Shown here piece by piece: positions 6,336 through 10,705 of a stretch of DNA of 10,705 nucleotides. Position 1 is the first letter of the stretch, and each line of letters opens with the position of its first letter. The position numbers were made by a program, and so were the translations under genes. This stretch comes from Propionibacteriaceae bacterium. Its GTDB lineage: Bacteria; Actinomycetota; Actinomycetes; Propionibacteriales; Propionibacteriaceae. The stretch lies in assembly GCA_009778535.1 (NCBI GenBank), contig WRJP01000054.1, forward strand, positions 1-10,705, read 5' to 3'. Under the pieces are notes generated by a model that was given only the letters and a program-made list of their open reading frames with translations, did not search any database and was not told where the DNA came from.

Positions 6336-7085
6336 GTGCCTCCAGATTCAGTCAGTCGTGATGTTGTTTCATTTGTGCGACGCGGCCCGCGCATGAACCC
6401 ATCGCAGCAACGCGCTTGGGATAGGTTGCGTGACCGGTACGTCGTAGAAATCCCCACCGGCGAGCGCGAGACTTCTATCGCCGCACAAGCCACGCTCGAT
6501 TTAAGGGAGGTTTTCGGACGCCAGGCTCCGTTATTTGTGGAGATTGGAATAGGTTCGGGCGAAACTATCTGTGAGCTTGCCGGGCGTTTTCCAGCGGCGA
6601 ACCTGCTGGGTTTTGAAGTTTTCCTGCCTACGGTGGCTAGCTGCCTTGCTAGGTTGGAACAGGCGAACGTTGATAATGTGCGAATCATTGTGGCCGATGG
6701 GCAACAAGGCGTTGAGACGCTCTTTTCGGCAGGGATGGGAGCGATTGCTGAACTGTGGACTTTTTTCCCCGACCCTTGGCCAAAGAAGCGGCATCATAAA
6801 CGGCGTTTAGTAAATCCAGCTTTTGCCCAGATTGTGGCGCAGCGACTCGCGGTCGGGGGACGTTGGCGGTTGGCGACTGACTGGGAGAGTTATGCAGATT
6901 GGATGCGTGAAGTTCTGGACGACACGGCAGGTCTTGTAAATGAATACGCCGAACACGGTTGGGCTCCACGTTGGGAGGCGCGTCCGATTACCAAATTTGA
7001 GCAGCGAGGAATTAACGCGGGACGCACAATACGAGAGTTGTCCTATCTGAATCCAGGCGCCGCGCAGGTCAGTGATTCCGCATGA
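6336..7085 (+). CDS. trmB: tRNA (guanine-N7-)-methyltransferase
   Basis: TrmB methylates G46 in the variable loop of tRNAs using SAM. The 249-residue product has FVRRGPRMNPSQQRAW near its N-terminus, typical of actinobacterial TrmB, the SAM-binding loop EIGIGSGE at 69-76 and the family signature FPDPWPKKRHHKRRLV with F at 144. The downstream TDWESYADWM segment also fits the family. The GTG start at 6336 has AGGA 7 nt upstream. Its stop overlaps the truA start as ATGA, so the two are translationally coupled. It is the first gene of a three-gene RNA-modification operon; the promoter is not clear, and the upstream gap is mostly occupied by palindromic repeats. Confidence 0.95.
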   Translation: MPPDSVSRDVVSFVRRGPRMNPSQQRAWDRLRDRYVVEIPTGERETSIAAQATLDLREVFGRQAPLFVEIGIGSGETICELAGRFPAANLLGFEVFLPTVASCLARLEQANVDNVRIIVADGQQGVETLFSAGMGAIAELWTFFPDPWPKKRHHKRRLVNPAFAQIVAQRLAVGGRWRLATDWESYADWMREVLDDTAGLVNEYAEHGWAPRWEARPITKFEQRGINAGRTIRELSYLNPGAAQVSDSA

Positions 7086-7885
7086 GAGTCAGACTCGATA
7101 TTTCCTACGCTGGTGCCGCATTTCATGGTTGGGCTACCCAGCGTGGTTTACGTACTGTGCAAGGCGAGTTGGAAACCTGGTTAGCTAGATTACTTCGCTG
7201 TGATGCGGTTGCTTTGACTGTGGCTGGACGTACTGACGCCGGAGTACATGCGCGTGGCCAAGTGGCACATTTTGACCTACCCGAAGAATTCTCAGTATCA
7301 GATTTTGAGGAACTAGAACTAGTTCGCAGGCTGGATCGAGTATTGCCGTCAGATGTTGTAGTGCGCAAGATTTCACTGGCTCCACCTGGATTCGACGCGC
7401 GTTTTTCTGCGATTTGGCGGCGTTATGTATATCGGCTTGCCGATGGCACGTTCGACCCGCTGGCTGCCGGATATGTGGCAAAAGTTATTAGCCCTGTTGA
7501 TGTCACATTGCTCAATCAAGTCAGTGGCGTACTGCTGGGTCTGCACGACTTTGTTGCCTTTTGTAAATATCGCTCCGGAGCCACCGCCATCCGGACGTTG
7601 CAGCGGGTTAGCGCCGAACGGGTAGGCGAAATCATTGAACTTACTGTGCAAGCTGATGCTTTCGCGCACTCGATGGTGCGTTCGCTGACCGGCGCGCTGT
7701 TGCAGGTTGCCGCTGGACGCCGCGATGAAAGTTGGCTAAAAGCATTGCTTGATCGCAGTGATCGCTGTGGAGAGATTCCGGTAATGCCTGCCAAGGGTTT
7801 GACGCTAGAGGCGGTGGGCTATCCTCCTGATTGCGAATTGGAGCAACGTGCGACCCAAGCTCGAATGCTGCGAGAATTGAACTGA
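7082..7885 (+). CDS. truA: tRNA pseudouridine(38-40) synthase
   Basis: TruA isomerises uridines 38-40 in the anticodon stem-loop of many tRNAs. The 267-residue product begins MRVRLDISYAGAAFHGW, the usual start. The catalytic motif AGRTDAGVHARGQVAHFD carries the nucleophilic aspartate at residue 52. Later segments include RRYVYRL, DFVAFCK and FAHSMVRSLTGALLQVAAGR, all characteristic of TruA. The ATG overlaps the trmB stop by 4 nt and the next gene starts 3 nt after its stop, so it sits inside a compact operon. In many actinobacteria truA lies downstream of rplQ; here it is with trmB instead. Confidence 0.95.
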   Translation: MRVRLDISYAGAAFHGWATQRGLRTVQGELETWLARLLRCDAVALTVAGRTDAGVHARGQVAHFDLPEEFSVSDFEELELVRRLDRVLPSDVVVRKISLAPPGFDARFSAIWRRYVYRLADGTFDPLAAGYVAKVISPVDVTLLNQVSGVLLGLHDFVAFCKYRSGATAIRTLQRVSAERVGEIIELTVQADAFAHSMVRSLTGALLQVAAGRRDESWLKALLDRSDRCGEIPVMPAKGLTLEAVGYPPDCELEQRATQARMLRELN

Positions 7886-7888
7886 GCT

Positions 7889-8506
7889 ATGGAAGAATCA
7901 CAGCCGATGAACCCGCACTATTTCACTACTCCGCAAGGCGTAGCCACTCGCCGTGAGATCACGATGACGTTCTGGGGCAGGTCTTGGACTTTTGACACAG
8001 CCGACGGAGTTTTCTCTGGCAGTCGACTCGACCCCGGGACGGCGGTGCTGCTACGGGAGGTTGCACCTGACGCGGTTACGTCAGCGGGAAGACTGCTGGA
8101 TTTGGGTTGCGGCTACGGGGTGATTGCGGTGGCGCTGGCGGTATGCGTCCCAGGCGTGGTTGTGGATGCTGTCGATGTCAACGAACGCGCACTGGAACTT
8201 TGTGCACGCAACGCCGAACGCTACGGCGTGTCAGCTCGTGTACATCCGCTACTCCCAGAACAGGCTAATGTGGATATTCGTTATGACCAGCTCTGGTCGA
8301 ATCCTCCCATCCGAATCGGCAAACCTGCCCTGCATGAGCTATTGGCTGCTTGGCTGGCGCGTTTGGCCGATGATGGAGTGGCTCACTTGGTGGTTGGGAA
8401 AAATCTTGGCGCTGACTCTTTGCAGACTTGGCTAGTCTCCCAGGGTTGGGTCAGCGAACGGATTGCTTCGGCTAAAGGCTTCCGTGTTTTCCAAGTTCGC
8501 CGCTGA
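7889..8506 (+). CDS. RsmC-like class I SAM methyltransferase
   Basis: This is a 205-residue single-domain methyltransferase of the 'small' (MTS) type, similar to the catalytic half of RsmC, which makes m2G1207 in 16S rRNA. HYFTTP near the start and GVFSGSRLDPGT are typical lead-in motifs. LLDLGCGYGVIA is the SAM-binding loop and SNPPIRIGK is the NPP catalytic motif for exocyclic amino methylation of guanine. VVGKNLGADSL follows near the end. It lacks the N-terminal domain of full-length RsmC, as expected for actinobacterial homologues. The start at 7889 is 3 nt after truA; an ATG at 7907 with GGAAG 11 nt upstream, beginning MNPHYF, is an equally plausible start. The rRNA substrate is inferred from the family and operon, not shown. 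Confidence 0.82.
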   Translation: MEESQPMNPHYFTTPQGVATRREITMTFWGRSWTFDTADGVFSGSRLDPGTAVLLREVAPDAVTSAGRLLDLGCGYGVIAVALAVCVPGVVVDAVDVNERALELCARNAERYGVSARVHPLLPEQANVDIRYDQLWSNPPIRIGKPALHELLAAWLARLADDGVAHLVVGKNLGADSLQTWLVSQGWVSERIASAKGFRVFQVRR

Positions 8507-8563
8507 AGACCGCGCAAGATTCGGGTGTAAGGTGACTCTAGTACTCCAGCGCGAAGGTGTTTG

Positions 8564-9688
8564 ATGTCGGGTTCATTAGCTAATTACCGGTTCGCGGCTA
8601 GCCGTTTTCTGCGAGTGATGGTTTCTGCCTTGGCGACCGTGTTCGCTATTTCGACATTTTCCGTACCTGACGCAAATGCTGCTGATATGGACGCAGCACA
8701 CGAAGCCGCAGCATTTATCACCTCACAGCTTGTGGGCGGAGATCATTTGGAGAGTCCGTTTGGGAACGAGTCGATAACTGCTGATGCGGTGCTGGCGCTA
8801 TTAGCCACGCAGAGTTCGGATTTCGATGCGGAAATAGCCAGCATGGGACGTTTTTTGGCGCAGAGCCCGTACGTGAGCTCTGGACCGGAAGCAGCGTCCA
8901 AACTGGCTATCGTTGCAACAGCGATAGGTGCGGACCCGCGCACTTTCGGTAGTTTTGATTTGATTGCTGCCATAAAAGCAGGCATTGGTGCAGACGGAGC
9001 CTTTGGTTCATACCCAATGCCGTATTCCTCCGCACTGGCAATCATTGCCTTGATACGTAGCGGAGAAGATGTCGACCCCCAGCTGGTTTCATGGTTGATT
9101 GAGCAAGCCGAGCCAGATGGCTCCTTCAGCTTCCAAAAAGGCGGCAGTGCAGATCCTGACAATACCGGTATGGTAATTCAAGCGCTTTCTGCACTGGATA
9201 ATCTCTCGGCGCAAGCCTCACAAACCCTGGAGAACGCGAAACGTTGGGCGCAAGATTCGCAGCAGGCTGATGGTTCCTGGATTGGATTTGCGAGCGTCAA
9301 TTCAACTGCCTTGCTGGGCAGTTCCCTTTTGGTGACCGGGGTTGATCAAACAAAGGCGATCACGTATCTGGCGCAAACTCAGGCCGCTAGTGGTGGTTTG
9401 CCAGCAAATCCTGGAGCAGAGCCCGATTTGTTAGCGACAGCGCAAGCTATTCTGCTTTTATCCGAGCAGTCGTATCTGACGTTACCGAAGTTACCAGGGA
9501 AACAACCGCGTGCTGAACCCTCCCAATCGCCATCAACTGAATCTGAACCACCGCAGCCAACCCCGCCGAACGAGTTGGTTCCGTTAACCGAAGATCAGGG
9601 TGTGCCGACTTGGGTGGCTCCTGCTGTTGCAGCGGGCGTGATTGTAGTGGCAGTTGCGGCATTGGTCGTCGTCAGGCGAAAGAAATAG
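8564..9688 (+). CDS. Secreted alpha/alpha-toroid protein (prenyltransferase/squalene cyclase-type repeats) with C-terminal anchor
   Basis: The 374-residue product has a signal peptide with basic residues at 9-17, a hydrophobic core and a likely cleavage after ANA (residue 39). The body is made of about five helix-turn repeats with glycine-rich turns such as GADGAFGSY, EPDGSFSF and QQADGSW, the pattern of prenyltransferase/squalene-hopene cyclase toroids. At the position where cyclases carry DxDD this protein reads DPDN (197-200), so cyclase activity is unlikely. A Pro/Ser/Glu-rich linker (about 307-336) leads to VPLTE (339-343), a ~20-residue hydrophobic helix and the tail RRKK. That is a wall- or membrane-anchor layout, though VPLTE is not a standard LPXTG. 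I chose the ATG at 8564 (GAAGG 6 nt upstream) over an in-frame TTG at 8561. The ligand is unknown; similar toroids occur in cobalamin-binding proteins of the transcobalamin type, but no transport partner gene is here. Confidence 0.75.
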   Translation: MSGSLANYRFAASRFLRVMVSALATVFAISTFSVPDANAADMDAAHEAAAFITSQLVGGDHLESPFGNESITADAVLALLATQSSDFDAEIASMGRFLAQSPYVSSGPEAASKLAIVATAIGADPRTFGSFDLIAAIKAGIGADGAFGSYPMPYSSALAIIALIRSGEDVDPQLVSWLIEQAEPDGSFSFQKGGSADPDNTGMVIQALSALDNLSAQASQTLENAKRWAQDSQQADGSWIGFASVNSTALLGSSLLVTGVDQTKAITYLAQTQAASGGLPANPGAEPDLLATAQAILLLSEQSYLTLPKLPGKQPRAEPSQSPSTESEPPQPTPPNELVPLTEDQGVPTWVAPAVAAGVIVVAVAALVVVRRKK

Positions 9689-9826
9689 CCTGGAGTTGGT
9701 TGCGGCACGCGTTTTATCAGCACTGTTCTGGCGTGAACCCCCTCGCGTTTTTGCGATATGCATGGCATTTTCGCCAGCATTCCCACTAGGCTGGGTGGTG
9801 TTTAGTACAGGCTTTTTCACCTGGCT

Positions 9827-9854
9827 TGCTATAGACCGGTGCGAAAATGAGGAG
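9827..9854 (+). promoter_or_regulatory. Likely sodA promoter (extended -10) and strong ribosome binding site
   Basis: TGC followed by TATAGA (9827-9835) reads as an extended -10 with no clear -35. It would start a transcript near 9841. GAGGAG at 9849-9854, 5 nt before the sodA ATG, is the strongest ribosome binding site in the window. The remainder of the 171-bp gap from 9689 contains no gene or structure I can support. Confidence 0.35.
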
Positions 9855-9859
9855 AAACT

Positions 9860-10459
9860 ATGACGTACGTTTTACCAGAACTCAAATACGATTATTCAAA
9901 GTTGGAGCCTTTCATTTCGGGGCAAATCTTAGAGTTGCATCACAGCAAACACCATGCGGGGTACGTTAGCGGTGCAAACACTGCCTTAGATAAGCTCGCT
10001 GAAGCTCGTGCCAACCTCGACTTCGGGAATCTCCCAAAGTTAGAAAAAGACCTTGCTTTCCATCTCGGCGGGCATATCAATCACAGCATTTTTTGGGAAA
10101 ACATGGCACCTGACGCTGGCGGCGAGCCCGAAGGCGAGATAGCGGCGGCGTTGGAGGAGTTCTTCGGTACCTATGAGGGGTTCAAAGCACAGTTTTCTGC
10201 TAGTGCAAACAGCATTCAGGGCTCTGGCTGGTCACTGCTGGCCTGGGATTCGTTCGGACAACGGCTCCACATCAACCAGGTCTATGATCATCAAGCCAAC
10301 TTGCCCGCGGGACAGTGTCCGCTCCTGTTCTTAGACATGTGGGAACATGCTTTCTATTTGCAGTACAAGAACGTCAAGGGCGATTTTGTTGACGCCTGGT
10401 GGAATGTTGTCAACTGGGCGGACGTTGCGGAACGCTTTGCGAAGGCTCGAGTCGCGTAA
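9860..10459 (+). CDS. sodA: Superoxide dismutase, Fe/Mn family
   Basis: This cytosolic-type enzyme dismutates superoxide to oxygen and hydrogen peroxide. The 199-residue product has the usual length and both domains. The four metal ligands are H27 in LELHHSKHH, H75 in HINHSIFW, and D159 and H163 in DMWEHAFYLQYKN. The stretch VYDHQANLP places a histidine (H144) at the outer-sphere position that is glutamine in E. coli MnSOD. Mycobacterial iron SOD also has histidine here, so Fe or cambialistic use is as likely as Mn. There is no classical signal peptide. The gene appears monocistronic, with a strong GAGGAG site, and is expected to be well expressed. No clear intrinsic terminator follows. Confidence 0.96.
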   Translation: MTYVLPELKYDYSKLEPFISGQILELHHSKHHAGYVSGANTALDKLAEARANLDFGNLPKLEKDLAFHLGGHINHSIFWENMAPDAGGEPEGEIAAALEEFFGTYEGFKAQFSASANSIQGSGWSLLAWDSFGQRLHINQVYDHQANLPAGQCPLLFLDMWEHAFYLQYKNVKGDFVDAWWNVVNWADVAERFAKARVA

Positions 10460-10599
10460 CTTTGCCGCCCTTCTGGCTGGGTGCGGATTTGGCACAGGCG
10501 ACATGACGGCACCTTCGGGCTAATGCACAAAACCGCTGGGATCGAACCCTAGGTTACTGCGACACCACTGGTCAAAAACTAAGCAAATGCTAAGAAAAG

Positions 10600-10628
10600 T
10601 TGAGTATTCTCTCAGGATTTGGCATGAT
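10600..10628 (+). promoter_or_regulatory. Promoter of the gene entering at the right edge
   Basis: TTGAGT (10600-10605) is followed after 17 nt by CATGAT (10623-10628). A TG dinucleotide at 10620-10621 gives an extended -10. Both hexamers match consensus at 4 or more positions. The predicted start point near 10635 leaves a leader of about 25 nt with a good ribosome binding site, which supports the partial gene that follows. Confidence 0.5.
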
Positions 10629-10659
10629 AGTAGGTCGGAAAGATTTGTAGGGGAGTATT

Positions 10660-10705
10660 TTGCGAAGAACTAGAGTCGTAGCGTCGTGCATTCTTGCGTT
10701 GGCTG
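10660..10705 (+). CDS. Probable exported protein, first 15 codons only
   Basis: A TTG at 10660 opens a frame reading MRRTRVVASCILALA to the edge of the window. AGGGGAG (10649-10655) lies 4 nt upstream, and a promoter sits a further 20 bp back. Two arginines plus threonine-arginine followed by a hydrophobic run look like the start of a signal peptide or lipoprotein leader. Nothing more can be said about its function. The 200-bp gap between sodA and this gene otherwise holds only the promoter described and no clear RNA gene. Confidence 0.5.
   Translation, partial: MRRTRVVASCILALA

Noticed and set aside
9654..9863. Small plus-strand frame of 69 codons between the toroid gene and sodA
   Set aside because: It starts inside the toroid gene, runs through the sodA promoter and ribosome binding site and ends in the sodA start. 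No ribosome binding site of its own was seen, so it is probably chance.
10532..10560. tRNA T-arm-like string GGTTCGATCCC on the minus strand
   Set aside because: The flanking bases pair for only two positions, and no acceptor, D-arm or anticodon arm can be found around it.

Overview
The window looks like a piece of an actinobacterial chromosome. The reasons are the rplM-rpsI-glmM gene order, an acidic N-terminal extension on ribosomal protein S9, an actinobacterial-type second elongation factor G (EF-G2/FusA2), a superoxide dismutase resembling the mycobacterial type, and frequent GTG and TTG starts. Base composition is moderate rather than strongly GC-rich. That would fit a host-associated family such as Actinomycetaceae, but the genus is inference and I would not name one.

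Layout. On the minus strand (positions 2249 to 1, read leftwards) lies rplM-rpsI-glmM. It encodes two ribosomal proteins and phosphoglucosamine mutase, and glmM runs off the left edge. Its promoter (-35 TTGACC, -10 TAAAGT) sits in a 280-bp divergent intergenic region that also holds a three-copy TCAGGT/ACCTGA motif. On the plus strand follow an EF-G2 paralogue (2530-4611), a lipoprotein serpin (4803-6086), a tight RNA-modification operon of trmB, truA and an RsmC-like methyltransferase (6336-8506), a secreted alpha/alpha-toroid protein with a C-terminal membrane anchor (8564-9688), a Fe/Mn superoxide dismutase (9860-10459), and the first codons of a probable exported protein at the right edge (from 10660).

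The genes fall into two themes. The first is housekeeping translation and RNA work: S9, L13, EF-G2, TrmB, TruA, an rRNA-type methyltransferase, plus GlmM for cell-wall precursor supply. The second is the cell surface and defence: a surface-tethered inhibitory-type serpin whose reactive loop is rich in small residues, a surface toroid protein, and SOD. A link between the second set and host neutrophil products (elastase, superoxide) is inference.

The most notable non-coding signal is a family of small hairpin repeats flanking the serpin gene (4649-4695 and three between 6102 and 6292). The stems differ in sequence but keep pairing, while the flanks GTC(AT) on one side and (A)TCCA on the other are conserved, and two neighbouring copies lie in opposite orientation. 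This resembles REP/BIME-type mobile intergenic palindromes. The other leading items are the altered G3 box (DAPS instead of DTPG) in the EF-G2 protein and the serpin's lengthened reactive loop. No tRNA, rRNA, CRISPR, insertion sequence or complete novel multi-gene system was seen.
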